From Sophora flavescens (lineage: Eukaryota; Streptophyta; Magnoliopsida; Fabales; Fabaceae), in NCBI GenBank assembly GCA_030762895.1, contig CM061070.1, forward strand, positions 100,582,759 to 100,646,758: 64,000 nucleotides of DNA. Reading direction: 5' to 3'. The position numbers and the translations under genes are program-made. This document shows, piece after piece, positions 19,779 through 31,065 of this stretch. The stretch's first letter is position 1; each line of letters begins with the position of its first letter. The notes below the pieces were generated by a model that was given only the letters and a program-made list of their open reading frames with translations, was not told the DNA's origin and made no database searches.

Positions 19779-22028
19779 ATGGATTCAAGAGAAGTAGCCC
19801 AAAATGAAACTCCTGAATTCTACCAGAACGTGGTCGTAATGAGGCACGACGATCGCATCGACCACTTCGAGCCCTTATGGGTATCCACCGCGACCCGACC
19901 ATGGGATCCATCGTTGATCGAACAGGGTCGGGTTCGGGCCTTCTCTGACGGTCGCAAGTTCCGCCAGAATCTCGGGTTCCCACTCCATCGGGTCTTTGTT
20001 TCACCCTTCCTCCGCTGCGTTCAGACTGCTGAAGAAGTCGTCACTGCCCTCTCTGCCGTCAACGACGATCCCACTACCCTCACCGGCGACGGCGTTTCCA
20101 TCGATCCTTCAAAACTCAAGGTCTGAAATACTTTTCTTTTTTTGGTTGAATATCGAATTTATTTAAATTTAAATTAAAACATTCTTTTTCTGAATATATT
20201 CAAAATATGAATGTAAATTTATTTTTTAAAATTTTGTTGCACATATTTTTTGGTAAGAAATGGGGCCTAAGCCCAAAACAAAATTACAAAGTTGTTGCAC
20301 ATATTTAGTATCGGACACCTTATATGCATACGACTTTTAACGGGCCCCGTATCTGGAGAAAAAGAACCATGTTGCGTGTTGTTGTGAGGAATCGGTGTCC
20401 AACTGTCCAAAAATCACTTCTGTTCCTTTTTAATACCATGTGACTACTGAATAAAGAGTGTATTCAAATCTCACAATGCACTCAGCCGCTCTCCCACTCC
20501 TTTTTCCCTCTCATCTCTCCGTAGAAGCCCTACTATGAGCCTTTACTTGAAAAAAGAGCGTATTTATGAAATCTAGTGGTTTCACTTCATATTTTTTTTT
20601 TAAAAAAAATGGTACGTGGTACTCGCTTCTTAACTTTCGGTTTTTTGACCTGCATGGTGCAAATTATCAAAGTAATGCAAGTTGAAAAGTATTGCCCTGC
20701 AGGTGGAAGACTTGGAAGTGACTTTAGTTTTTAATATTTTGAATAAAATAATGGAAGTTGGACTCACAATATACAACTTTTTTTTTTGTTTTTGTTTAAG
20801 GGCTTGTTTGTGAGTTTTGGAGGCGGAGGGAGGGAAAGGCTTTAAGAGGATGAAGGGGGTAAGGGATGAGGGAAGGGAAGGAAACTCCCCCATCTTGCAT
20901 GAGGTTTATTTTTTTAACAAAAGAATCAAAATCCTCCAATCTGGAGAAACTAAAAAAATGAATTAGAGGAGGATTTGAAGGGTTATCTTCCCTTCCCCAT
21001 CCCTTTCCCCCTTCTTTTTCCAAAGCCCTCCCTTCCCCTCCTGAACTCACAAACAAGCCCTTAGGAAAGTCGTACATGACATGTACAAGTTTGCATGGAA
21101 ACAATTTTTTTTTATGTCAATTATGTCTAGCTTGGCCCGAACCTGGTAAGATTTGGGCTTCACCAAATCAGGCTAAAAAGCTCGGATTAATTTGGGTTTA
21201 AATTTTGCAGCCCAAGCTTTATAAATTATCGGGTATATTCAGGTACATCTTGGCGGGCAAGCTCATTGTGCACCCTCTAATGTCACTGATACTTCAAACC
21301 GTGTAAGAATCGATTATTTCTTAAGCAACTCTCATAGGAGATGGTCTAAGAGGAGTTCTTCGGTCTTTGCAACTTCGGAGTTGCAAGTTTAGGGTTTGTA
21401 TGGAGTGCCATAATGTCACTCTAAACCGCTCTAAACCTCTCTAGATGTCGCTTTGTATGGAGTGCCATTATGTCACTCTAGAGTAAGTGTCCATTATTCT
21501 AGATTTGACCTTTAATAGTGCATAAACTACTAGAAAAATGGTCATTGCCGATGGCCTCGGTCGATAATGGTAATTTTTCTACAGGAAATGGTATCTCCTT
21601 GTAGGCAATCGGTAATGACATAATTTTCACAATTCTTAAATAAAAAAACACAAGTCGTATATAGAGTTTTAATTGATGTAAAAAAAAATTTTGTTCCCAT
21701 GCAAAGTTGTACCTGTCATGCATGACTTTCCCAAACTAAATAATATATATAGGAAGTCGTACACTATGAGTACGACTTCCAATATTTTATTCAAAATGTT
21801 AAAAAGTGAAGTCGTAATATGTATGACTTACCCCCTAAAGGAAAATACTTTTCAATTTATGCTACTTTGGAAATTTTAGCAAGGAATTACACCATGGAGG
21901 TAAAAAAACCTTTATTTTCAGTTGAGAAAAGTACATGTTCTTGATAACTTAATGTGATAAAATATAAAAGATTTTTTTTTCCAGTTATTTTTTAATTCAA
22001 CACACACACACACATACATACTTATATA

Positions 22029-22092
<64 letters not shown>

Positions 22093-24003
22093 TGAGACAT
22101 ATCAACTGATAGTATATTCTTGAAACTACTTTTTAATTTTTATCACTGAGATAACTATAATGTTAATGTATAACGTGTTTTTACTGAACTTTCTTATTGT
22201 TACTGATTTAACAAAATATAATTCAGTTCTGAACAACTTGGGGTGTTGATAACTTGGGGTGTTGATATTCAATGGTGGTTCTTGCAGTGTACCAAGGACA
22301 AGCATTACATGATATTCTACTCTCATCCATTCTCTCAAGAACAACTTCAATTTTGTTCCCATGGCAATCAATGGTGGTTTACTTGATGAACATAGATATA
22401 GGAATTTCAATTTCGAAAAAGAATTTAAAAGTAAATAGATTTTCCAGCGATGTTGCTACACTATATCAATTATAATGTTTGATTTGTCTATATGGTATAT
22501 TTGAAGGATGCATTAACACATTTTAACCTTGGCATACTGATGAAAACTACATGTTATTTATACTATACACATTGTAACGGAAGAGGTACAGTTTTGTTAT
22601 CAGTGTAATATTTAACTAACCTAGAACAGTTAGATAGCTAGTTAGACAGTTAGAAAGTTAGTTAGAAATTAGCTAGAAGTAGTTAATTTACTAAGCTTGA
22701 TCAACATGTATATATATACCTTTCTGTGTAACTAACCAAGCAGATGAATGAAAATTAGTTATCATTCACTCATCACTTCAGTTTCAATTCTCTGCTTTCT
22801 TCCTCTATTTTCCTCTCCTTCTTGCGATAACCTGTGCAAGGTTCTTTCAGTCCTTCATCCCTGTGACCACGATTTGGTCACTGTGTTCTTCAATTCTTCA
22901 TTGAGTTCACCATTTCTACAAGTTTCATTTGTAAAAGTAGAATTGTAGAGTTTTATGAGTGAAAGTCTAACGTGGTATTTCATATCCTGAGTCAAATCCG
23001 GAGCTAAAATTCTTTCCCTCAATTTCACAACTGCAGGTCTCTGTTGAATATGGATTATGTGAAATGATGAGCAGGGAGGCAATCAGGCTCGAAGTGGCTC
23101 CGAAAGATGGAAATTGGGGTTTTGATATATCAGAGCGGGAGGCCATGCTTCCTGCTGGGACAGTGGATAATACTGTAGAAAGGGTCTATAAAGAGGTATA
23201 GAGAACTTCACCTTCATTTTCAATTGCAAACTTGCACTTGGTAATTATATATATGCTCACAAACATTAATTAGGGCTAATGAAAACTTTTTTGCTTGAGA
23301 AACTTCAGCTGCCTCAATGGGAAGAGCCAGTTTTGCGCACAAAGGCTAGATATGAGCAAATAGTTAAAGACCTTGCAGATAAATATCCTACTGAGAACTT
23401 GCTGCTTGTCACGCATGGTATAATATTCAATTTTTTGTGTTGGAAGATATCTTTCCATCTAGAAAAACATCTTTTACTTCTGAATGTTATCTTTTCCCCC
23501 CTTGGATACCGATAGGGACCGGGTATTATGGGGTGCGTAAGTCCCACACCGAGTAGTATGGGATGCTCGGTGGAGTACTTAAGTGGCTTGGTTCTCCCCC
23601 CTCAACGGTTAGCTTTCAAGCGAGGGTTCCCAGGTGCTTGGGTGCTTATCAGACACATGAACAATCAGCAAGAATAAAATATACAATGAAGCAAGAAAGA
23701 TACAAACTTATTGAGTTGCACCTTCTTATTTGGAGTGTGCAAGAAATTTTTTGCATGTTGAATTCTAATTGAGTTGCACCTTTTGCAGGGGAAGGAGTTG
23801 GGGTGGCTCTTTCTTCATTCAAAAATGGTGCTACGGTATTCGAAGTTGATTACTGTGCATATGTAGAACTTAGACGCCCTGTTTTCAAGAAAGATCAGTC
23901 AGTTACTGCAGGAGAATTTGAAGTGCTTACTCGTACTGGTCAAACTGGAGTAAGCTATAACCTGCCGAGTCCTTTGAGCAATGACATCAGTTATGCTACA
24001 TAA
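19779..24003 (+). CDS. Phosphoglycerate-mutase-like (histidine phosphatase superfamily) protein, four exons
   Basis: Exons are 19779-20120, 23037-23195, 23309-23417 and 23789-24003, all with GT-AG introns (phases 0, 0 and 1), giving 274 residues. The ATG is the first in frame after a CT-rich leader. The N-terminal phosphohistidine motif is VVVMRHDDRID, so the usual RHG is RHD, as I recall for plant members. The C-terminal motif is LLLVTHGEGVG with the second histidine. Members of this branch act as phosphatases rather than glycolytic mutases, and the substrate cannot be read from sequence. No signal peptide or membrane segment is seen, so it is probably cytosolic. Intron 1 is 2.9 kb and loaded with mobile DNA. 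The gene converges on DUO1; from memory the same family sits next to DUO1 in Arabidopsis. Confidence 0.88.
20799..21061. mobile_element. MITE in mutase intron 1 (263 bp)
   Basis: The terminal inverted repeat AGGGCTTGTTTGTGAGTT is matched at the right end by ACTCACAAACAAGCCCT. TA (or TTA) flanks both ends, which fits a PIF/Harbinger or Stowaway type. It is rich in GGGAAGGG/CCCTTCCC inside and has no coding potential. The uninterrupted right arm of the surrounding fold-back shows the pre-insertion state. Confidence 0.8.
21526..21625. mobile_element. CACTA-like terminus, fragment
   Basis: ACTACTAGAAAAATGGTCAT at 21526-21545 resembles the common CACTACTAGAAAAAT start of plant CACTA transposons. 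It is followed by short GGCCTCGGTCGAT/GGCAATCGGTAATG words like CACTA subterminal repeats. No matching other end was found. Just before it, 21415-21485 contains a 67-bp imperfect tandem duplication (GTATGGAGTGCCAT). Confidence 0.4.
22031..22089. repeat. (TA)n microsatellite in mutase intron 1
   Basis: About 59 bp of TA dinucleotides, preceded by a short CA run (22000-22012). Confidence 0.95.
22590..22800. other. Possible copia solo-LTR remnant in mutase intron 1
   Basis: TGTTATCAGTGTAATA, several TTAG-rich short repeats (AGTTAGATAGCTAGTTAGAC) and TATATATACC followed by a CT-rich leader are reminiscent of a short copia LTR with its TATA box. No target duplication could be fixed and no partner is present. 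Confidence 0.3.
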
Positions 24004-25650
24004 TGACCATCCATAAATTCTGGGTATTTTACATTGGAATTGAGTAGGCAAATTATAACACCATTCTTCTTCACTCGTGATACTTGCCTTTGATTGAATA
24101 AACATAGGAGGAAAAGAAATAGAAATAAGTAGACTTTATTCTTCCGTTTTATTCAGAATTAGTTTGATGATGCATTACTCTCTAAATCATTTTATATAAA
24201 ATTTGATTTTTGATAAAACTCAATGGTGTCGAATGATCTTTGTAGTCAATCCTATATTGTGTTAAGACTTGTTCATTATTGTATTTGGGATAAGTTAAAC
24301 ATATACTGTGTTTGTTTCAGCAGTTGCGAATATAAAACTTGTCTGGTGGGGAAAACATGCTTGTGATGATATTTTCATATATTTGAAAGGAATGGCTCTT
24401 GCTATTAAAAGCTGTTTTTGTCCCTTGTTCATCTTGAAACGCGATCCTGTCTTAAACATGCAGACATGTTCAATTATGTACTTTCAGATGTGAGAAATTA
24501 ATTTTCTCGAAACTGCACAACCATTTCATAAAGGCAGCTTATTTGTTGAATATCTTATAATTTTAATTATTGGAGTTTTTTGTTTATTTTTATCTTTTTC
24601 AAATTGGAGATGTTTGAGTCTTTCTAATTGAACTGGTTAGGATTTAAATGAAGGTAAATGATATTGAGTGTCTTACAGACATTATTTAAAGAATTTAAAA
24701 AAGTAATTTTTTATAGAAAGTTTTGTATTTAATATATTGGGAAGTGATATAATTAATTTTTCAATGAATAATTACCTAATTTGTTTAGTGATTCGTTGAT
24801 CATGTAAAAAACTTGCACTAAATGTTTTGCTCAAACAAGATTTAATGTTTTGCTCAAACAAGATTTATTTATTTTATCTCATGCCATTTTTTAATGAAGT
24901 TGTGACTATTCAGTTATTTACAAAAATGTGGTTATGTACAAAGTGAAATCATCATGCTTAAAAGAGAAGTAATTTTAAACTCTATATGGACAAAAAAATC
25001 TATTGCACACTTCAAATATGAGGCACCTTCTCCATAAATAAATTTGCTTTGAGAAATAGTGTGAAAATTTAATTATTAGATTTATTGGATTTTGTTGATT
25101 AGGGCCCTTGTAACTTTTGTTAAAGAATCCAAAATAAATTTGTTAAATAAAAGTGGTATTGTGTGTTTAGAGCACTGGTTACTATTTTCCTTTTTAATGA
25201 TATACGCAAAACCGTAAGAATTTATAGTATATGAAAAAGATAAATACTAACGAGTGTCCTAAGAATACTGTTTAATAAGTCTAAAAAGCTAAAGTTTTTA
25301 TGGGAAGCTGTCTATTCAATATATTTGGAAGATATATACTTGGCTTTTTAATGAAGCATTACCTTGTTGGAATCGTTAAACAATGCCAAGTGGTTAGCAA
25401 GACCCCATGAAAAATAACTCTAAAGCCCCACACTTGTTAACTTGAATACTAATTCAATGGCCATAATAAGGCCAGCAATAATAGTAAGACCAGCAACATG
25501 AACAGTTGCATTGCTTGTTATTGGGTGTCCTACAAATGATATTGTGAATATCATGCATATCAAACTACAATCAGTGATGGAATTTTATGTATTAAATAAA
25601 TATAGTTTTCAGCCTGCAACACATACAACAAATAACAGTGATCACAAAAG
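24004..25650. other. Spacer between the two convergent genes
   Basis: Non-coding and AT-rich. A 25-bp phrase (TTTTGCTCAAACAAGATTTA) is duplicated in tandem at about 24820-24866. Two diverged direct repeats of about 115 bp (24666-24780 and 25252-25366, both from GAGTGTC to ATTACCT) could be ends of a small terminal-repeat element. The 3' ends of both genes must lie here. No clear polyadenylation signals can be assigned by eye. Confidence 0.55.
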
Positions 25651-27902
25651 TCACAGCTTTGATGGGCTGGAAGGTGGCTCCATGTCATAGAAAATGTCCA
25701 CTGGGAAATCATCGAAGAAGCTGTTACTGTTTTTGGAGTTTTCAATTGTATCCAAGCTTGTCCCAATACTGCTACTTGCTGATGGCTGAAAGAAAGGTAA
25801 CCCAATGGGAAGTTGTTCTAGACCAATTCCATACTCAGATGCATCCAGAGGACCAAAGACATCAATAAAATCTGGCTCATCAATTCTTGCATGGAGATCT
25901 TGGCTTCCCATTGAGAATGGAAGTTCTGAAACCTGAGGGAAGGCAATCTGTTCAGTGCTGTTACAGCTCTCAAAAGTGGTAAACTCTTGTTCCACATGGT
26001 TTGTGGCAGAACTAGGAAGCTTGGACTTCATAAGATCTGGTAAAGGCACCATTTTGATAACCTCCGAATTCTCATTGCATGATAGTGAGCATGACTCCTG
26101 AGGCATTGATGATGGTTCCCCTTCTAATAGAAAACTGAACTTAGGAGACTACAAGTCAACAAATTAGTGTTGTATGCATAAAATTGCAATGAAAAATAAC
26201 ACAGACACAGAGAGAACATTTTAATCATTTCCCAAGTATATTCCTGTAACTTTGGACAAGGAATTTGTGGCTACAACAATGCAGAAGTACATTTAGGTGT
26301 GATGGATACTTAAATTGGATATGTATTTACTTGTATTTGTTGGGAGGGTTTATTTTTTTCAAATTTTGCTATCAAATACTTTTGGTACATCTTGGTCAAG
26401 CATAACAATAAGCAGATATTACTTAAATATAAGCTAATCCTTGCAGAACACCTAATTTTGCAACTGAGCTGTTTGGTTTTCTACTAAATGAAACAAGCTG
26501 CTACTTCATTCTTTGAAATCTTGTGCCCTCATTTCATAGTTTTTCTTACTTGATATAATTGATGGTGTTTTGTTGAAAATATGAAGTTAGAACATCGTAA
26601 AAATTGTATTTGTCTTAAAATTTAATTACTTTAATATTTTTATTAATATATCGTTTCAAAGTTCCAGTTCTGTTTTATTATTTATTAAGTTTGCTTTTCT
26701 AGTGAATACTGAATTCTGAAGACAAAACAGAATGGGAGAACGATGGAGACCAGAAACAGAGAAATCTTTCAATTAACCTCCAAAGTGGCACCATCATGAA
26801 TGGTAGGAACTTTAGTTTTATTCTTGTGTGATTTGGAAGTCGGTTCTGATGTCTGCCGAATCCTAGCTAGCCTCTTTTGCCTACTGCTCCAGAAATTCTT
26901 GACATCATTGTCTGTTCTCCCTTGCAAATAAGATGCAATCCTGGCCCATTTGTTCCCAACTTGTGCCTGCAACTCTATCACCACCCTCTCTTCTTCTAGT
27001 GAAAACTTGCACCCACTTAAGAGAGACACTCCCAAAGACAAAAATCAGATCAAATTCATGAAATAATTTTAACTACAATATTGTTAGTGTTATGTATTCC
27101 GTAGCATGATAGATTGTTTAGAGATTTTTTTTCTTGTCTCTTTCTATTTTACATCACCATGGTTTCTTTGTAATTTTGTGATTGTAGTTTATTTCGTATC
27201 ATTGCAAGAGACTCCTCTCATACTAAATGGATGAGGATCTGATGTCCCATTATATGATTGGCGGGGATAGAGTGTGGTACACCTTCATCAATACTAAATA
27301 ACATTGCTCATTGCTAATTGTGAGGAAGTGGTTTTTGTAACTACCTTTTTCACCTTTTATTGGTAAAAACTGTGTTGTCGTACTAAATAATACTGCACTT
27401 TTATTTATTTATAAGCTTAAAAACACAAACTATCGGAAACTAGGAACAATATATAGCAATCCCATCATTGTAACTTCATTAAACCTCAGTGCAAGTAACA
27501 ACCATCCATGGATACACACTCAGGAAAAGATACATGGACTTACTTTTAGTGAAAACTTGTACGTAGCCACTTTAGATAACACCAAGAAACAATTACAACC
27601 CCGTGACAAATTAAAATCATAGAAAATCATTAAGCAACCCCATCATTGGAACTTCATTAAACAAGTAGAAAACCATAGATAATGTGGACAATAAAGATGG
27701 GGACTTACTTCTTGAGGTTTGGTTGAAGCTTATTGACCCAACGAAGACGACACGACTTGCCAGTCCTTTGAAGAAGACCCTTGGATCGAATGGAGCTCCA
27801 ATCTCTGGGGCCATACTTCTTCACATGGTTCACTAACACCTCATCTTCCTCTGCTTTCCATGGCCCTTTCCTTATATGCTCTTGCTCTTTTTTCCCACGC
27901 AT
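25651..27902 (-). CDS. DUO1: R2R3-MYB transcription factor DUO1 (DUO POLLEN1), three exons
   Basis: Exons on the minus strand are 27902-27709, 27015-26778 and 26148-25651 (introns 693 and 629 bp, GT-AG), giving 309 residues; Arabidopsis DUO1 is about 300. R2 is residues about 12-60 (KGPWKAEEDEVLVNHVKKYG ... GKSCRLRWVNKL). R3 follows directly (CKFSLEEERVVIELQ ... GRTDNDVKNFWSSRQKRL), with the first R3 tryptophan replaced by Phe as usual. The NWARI-type helix and WSSRQKRLARI match DUO1 as I know it. The C-terminus is acidic and Ser-rich, ending DDFPVDIFYDMEPPSSP, a likely activation domain. DUO1 activates male-gamete genes in the pollen generative cell and acts in the nucleus. Exon 1 carries a miR159-type site. 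The start codon is the first ATG in the frame. Confidence 0.92.
27455..27725 (-). repeat. Diverged tandem duplication covering the DUO1 exon 1 donor site
   Basis: The segments 27457-27560 and 27632-27725 share CCCATCATTG.AACTTCATTAAAC at one end and GGACTTACTT at the other. The second copy ends in exon 1 and holds the used donor (minus strand GAA/GTAAGTCC). The first copy, 168 bp into the intron, keeps the same GTAAGTCC donor sequence. Confidence 0.6.
27780..27800 (-). promoter_or_regulatory. miR159 target site in DUO1 exon 1
   Basis: The minus strand reads TGGAGCTCCATTCGATCCAA plus one G, inside the codons for WSSIRSK. Against the perfect complement of miR159 it has four mismatches. DUO1 is a known miR159 target in Arabidopsis at this same coding position. 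The site is therefore both protein-coding and regulatory. Confidence 0.75.
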
Positions 27903-28012
27903 TTTCAACTCATACCGCGATCACGACATCAAAACCATCGACTGAAACTAAACTACTAGTACTTTTCTGTGATTTTCTAACTTTAAATGCTTCACCTTTG
28001 TTTTTTTCCTTG

Positions 28013-28875
28013 GGTTCGTTTGATTCGCAGTACAAGAAGAACAACACAGTACAGTACAGAACAGTACAAAACAAGTGGTTGAGTTACAGCACAACTTTTT
28101 GTGATGTACAGTGTTTGTTAGTCGATGAACCGCACAAATAATTACTGGACTGAACAATATAAATTTACTAAAATATCCTTAATATTATATAATGTTTTAT
28201 TTATTCTCAAGTATTATTTTATTCACCATCTTCTTCACAACACCCACTGTTACCAACAACAGAAAGTTACAGAGGAAGAGAGAGAGAGCGTTGGCTAAGT
28301 GGAAGAGAGAGAGAATCATAATAGAGGCACAAGAAAGAAACTACCAAAAAAAAAATCTACAGATTCATCTTCTATTGTTATCATGTGTGTATTATAGTGG
28401 AAGTACAAAATGGATTGAGAGTGTGATTGAAACTGAATTTGAAGGAAACAGCTATGACCCAGTCGTTGCTTTTCCCTTTTTATATATTTCTTCTATTTCA
28501 ATGGAAGATTCAAGGTATGATTTATTCGCTGATGCATCGCGAGGTGGTTGGCCAAGAACCTAAAAGGAGTTACTTTGTTGAACAGATGTTATGCTCTTGA
28601 CGTGGGTTACTGGATTTAGTCAATAGTGGGAGATGGGAGATGTATATGTGAACGTGACCCGGGGTAAGGGGATGGGAGGATAATTCAGTCATTTCACTTA
28701 TTTTATACATGGTACAAAAATTTGTCCCTTGGTTTACTGAGTAACAAAATTTTAACCTCTTGTCCTGTCCACTATCTTATTTTTGTGTTGTCCCATAAAC
28801 TAAATGTAAAACCAAACAGATAACAATACATTTTGTACTGTCTTGTCCCTTGAAAAATTACAAATCAAACGGACC
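28013..28875. mobile_element. Terminal-inverted-repeat element just upstream of DUO1 (863 bp)
   Basis: The left end GGTTCGTTTGATT matches the complement of the right end, GGTCCGTTTGATT, at 12 of 13. CCTTG flanks both sides (28008-28012 and 28876-28880), with TTG the minimal shared core. Subterminal ACAGTACA repeats lie at the left and TGTACTGT at the right. An open frame inside (28192-28563) has no recognisable domain. The left border is about 110 bp upstream of the DUO1 start codon, so it lies in or replaces the proximal promoter. Confidence 0.7.
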
Positions 28876-29020
28876 CCTTGTCTCACAGTTCTCGCACACT
28901 AATGTTATGTACTCTCTAGGCTTTGACGGTTATGGCAGTTATTGCCTCTTTCCCACTAACGCGCCCACGTTCCGAAAATTCTCTGAATTTGAAAAACCAA
29001 AAAAAAATTAAAATAAATAA

Positions 29021-29024
<4 letters not shown>

Positions 29025-29063
<39 letters not shown>

Positions 29064-29070
29064 TATATAT
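29025..29070. repeat. (AT)n microsatellite
   Basis: About 45 bp of AT dinucleotides with one GA interruption, directly before the left target duplication of the SINE. Confidence 0.9.
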
Positions 29071-29087
29071 TAGAATTACGAAATCGA

Positions 29088-29241
29088 ACCAACATGATAA
29101 GACACAGTTGGTAGATGGCCCCTTAAGCATGTGGTCAGGGGTTCGATTCCTGGCTCATGCGTGTGGAAGAACATTTGTTGGAAGAGGTCAACCATTTAAA
29201 TGGATCTCAATAGGATACCCGAGTTCACCATAAAAAAAATT
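29088..29241 (+). mobile_element. tRNA-derived SINE (154 bp)
   Basis: A box-A-like GACACAGTTGGTAGATGG (from 29101) and a consensus box B GGTTCGATTCC (29149-29159) form an internal RNA polymerase III promoter. A short tail ends in an A-run. It is flanked by 14-bp duplications AATTACGAAATCGA (29074-29087) and AATTACGCAATCGA (29242-29255), which differ at one base. It would be mobilised by a LINE reverse transcriptase. It is not a functional tRNA, since no cloverleaf closes. Confidence 0.85.
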
Positions 29242-29255
29242 AATTACGCAATCGA

Positions 29256-29718
29256 TCACTTATTGCTAAAGTACTTGCCATGTTGGTCATTTGAATCAGG
29301 TCCACTGTTTAGAGAGGTGTCTTAATTTGTTTAATATGAACATAGGTTTAATGAATATTTTAGTCATGTCAATTGGATGAGATTTGGTTTAAGTTTCACA
29401 AAAAAATTCTCAAGTTCCGGTCCCTAAACGTTTTAAAACTTTAAAATTGATCTCTGTCGTTAAGGTATCTCCGTTAAGTGATAATGTGACAGACGGAATG
29501 TCACATCATCGTGCCACATGTACCAAAAAAATTAATTTGACCTAATTATAGTTTTAATCCTTGTAGTTTCACAAATAAATGTTGTGCATGTAGTTTCACA
29601 AACATGCTCTGCTCATGCGTTGCCTTTTAGCGTTTTTAGTTTTTAGTTGTAGTTTTAGCTTTTTTTCCCAATTAAATAAATAAGTCTAATCCTACACTAA
29701 TGTCGGGCCACAAAAGTT
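29256..29718. other. Spacer with degenerate repeat phrases
   Basis: Non-coding. GTAGTTTCACAAA occurs twice (about 29570 and 29591). Phrases such as TTCCGGTCCCTAAACG and GGAATGTCACATCATCGTGCCA look like widespread degenerate plant repeat sequence. No borders could be assigned. Confidence 0.45.
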
Positions 29719-31041
29719 TGAAATAGACAACTATAAACACGAGAAGGGGGATTGAATTGTGTTTATCAGAATTTAAAATAAATTTGAAATCTTTTTGCAC
29801 ACAGAAGCTAAGTTCAAACAAGTGAGAAAGCACTACACAGACGGGTGACCTGTCTGTTGAGATTCAACAGAAAAACACACAAGAATACAACTTGAAAACA
29901 AGTTTAATATTCACACTTTTAACCCCTTTAGTTAGAAAGCGGATAATATAATCCAAGCAACTAAAAGAGTTTCAGAGAAGAGAGATTAACATAGCTATTT
30001 ATCCTGGTTCACTCTTCAACACAAAGAGCTACGTCCAGTCCTTGACAACACCAAGTTTAATCCACTATAACTGATCAGGTTACAGACTCCAAGTATTGTT
30101 TTCATACCAAGCCTCATCAGGCTCCAATACAAGTATTTTTTGCACACCTAGCCTCTTCAGGCTCGCTCAGGTTTGTTTGAGAAATTTGTTTGTAATAAAT
30201 ACAATCTGACAGACAGTTCTTTCACTAACACTCAGTGAATTAAATATAAGCTTAGGAAAGAGTTTGTAATAACTTTAAATGATTGAAGAATACAGATTGA
30301 AAGAATGAAGGAATAAATGCGCAGAGTAATGGCTCTTTTAATGTTGTGTGTTCTCTATGTCTTCATCTTCAATGACTTCTGTATTTATAGCCTTCAAGCA
30401 TTTAAGATCCGTTAGAGACATTCCTTCAAATGTTGGCTTTAAGCAGAACTTCATTAAATGTAATAGAGTCGTTCTGGGCAGCCATTAATGCAATAGGAAC
30501 GTTGGTTGTACTCTAACATGAAGGATCATGACTTTATGCATCGTGCAATAGCCAAATCAGAGTTGTGCAGAATGCTTTTGTACTTTGCAGAGCACATTTC
30601 CCTTTTCGTGTAATAACCAAGAGTACTAGGGAATAAAGTATGTTGGAAACATTCTTTAACTGGACTTCATCTCTGATTTCCTAGGTTGCTTGTGAGAATG
30701 CTTCTGACTTTTCTTGATAAGTGTGAGATTAAGAAAGCTATTTACACTTGGGTTCTTCATCAAAGAACCACAGACAAGTATAGGAACTTATCAGAAAACA
30801 CGTTGAAACATCAATGTAGAAAGTCAATAATCCTAGTTAGCAGACAGGTTGACTTTTGCTTCTCCAGACAGGTGATCATCTATGTGGCAGATAGGTGAGA
30901 AAGTGATTTCTTACTATTTTGATCTGCACAATAGATAGACAGGTTAGCAACTAATACAAAGGTTAATTAAATCATTAACCAATGTTTAGTTTTCATCAAA
31001 ACTTAGGAAAATGCACATCATACATTTTTAGAGACCTAACA
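29719..31041 (-). repeat. Sire-2 3' LTR (1323 bp)
   Basis: On the minus strand it begins TGTTAGGTCTC and ends CTATTTCA, with AACACAATTCAATCCCCC near its end as in Sire-3. Short words on the theme GACAGGTG/CACCTGTC recur, for example the dyad ACAGACGGGTGACCTGTCTG at 29837-29856. The partner LTR is outside the window. Confidence 0.8.
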
Positions 31042-31065
31042 ATCTCCCCCTTTTTATGATGACAA
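31042..31065 (-). other. Sire-2 polypurine tract
   Basis: Minus strand CATCATAAAAAGGGGGAGAT immediately precedes the LTR start TGTTAGG. The same motif precedes the Sire-3 3' LTR (47172-47197). Between it and the extra ORF (31066-31876) the sequence is non-coding. Confidence 0.85.

Larger units (their letters stand above)
20690..21850. repeat. Fold-back (inverted repeat) in mutase intron 1
   Basis: The left arm (about 20700-20798 plus 21062-21120) and the right arm (about 21655-21850) are inverted copies. For example TTTTGAATAAAATA...GGAAGT at 20735-20765 is complementary to 21775-21805, and ACATGTACAAGTTTGCATGG at about 21079-21098 is complementary to about 21695-21715. The left arm is split by a MITE and the right arm is the empty site. 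About 530 bp lies between the arms. Confidence 0.7.

Noticed and set aside
23515..23660. snRNA gene in mutase intron 3, suggested by AGTCCCACACCG (USE-like)
   Set aside because: No correctly spaced TATA box or snRNA sequence follows, and the phrase resembles common plant repeat sequence.
28192..28563. 123-codon ORF upstream of DUO1
   Set aside because: It lies inside the terminal-inverted-repeat element, has low-complexity Arg/Glu runs and no domain.
29099..29170. tRNA gene
   Set aside because: Box A and box B are present but no cloverleaf forms, and long target duplications show a SINE insertion.
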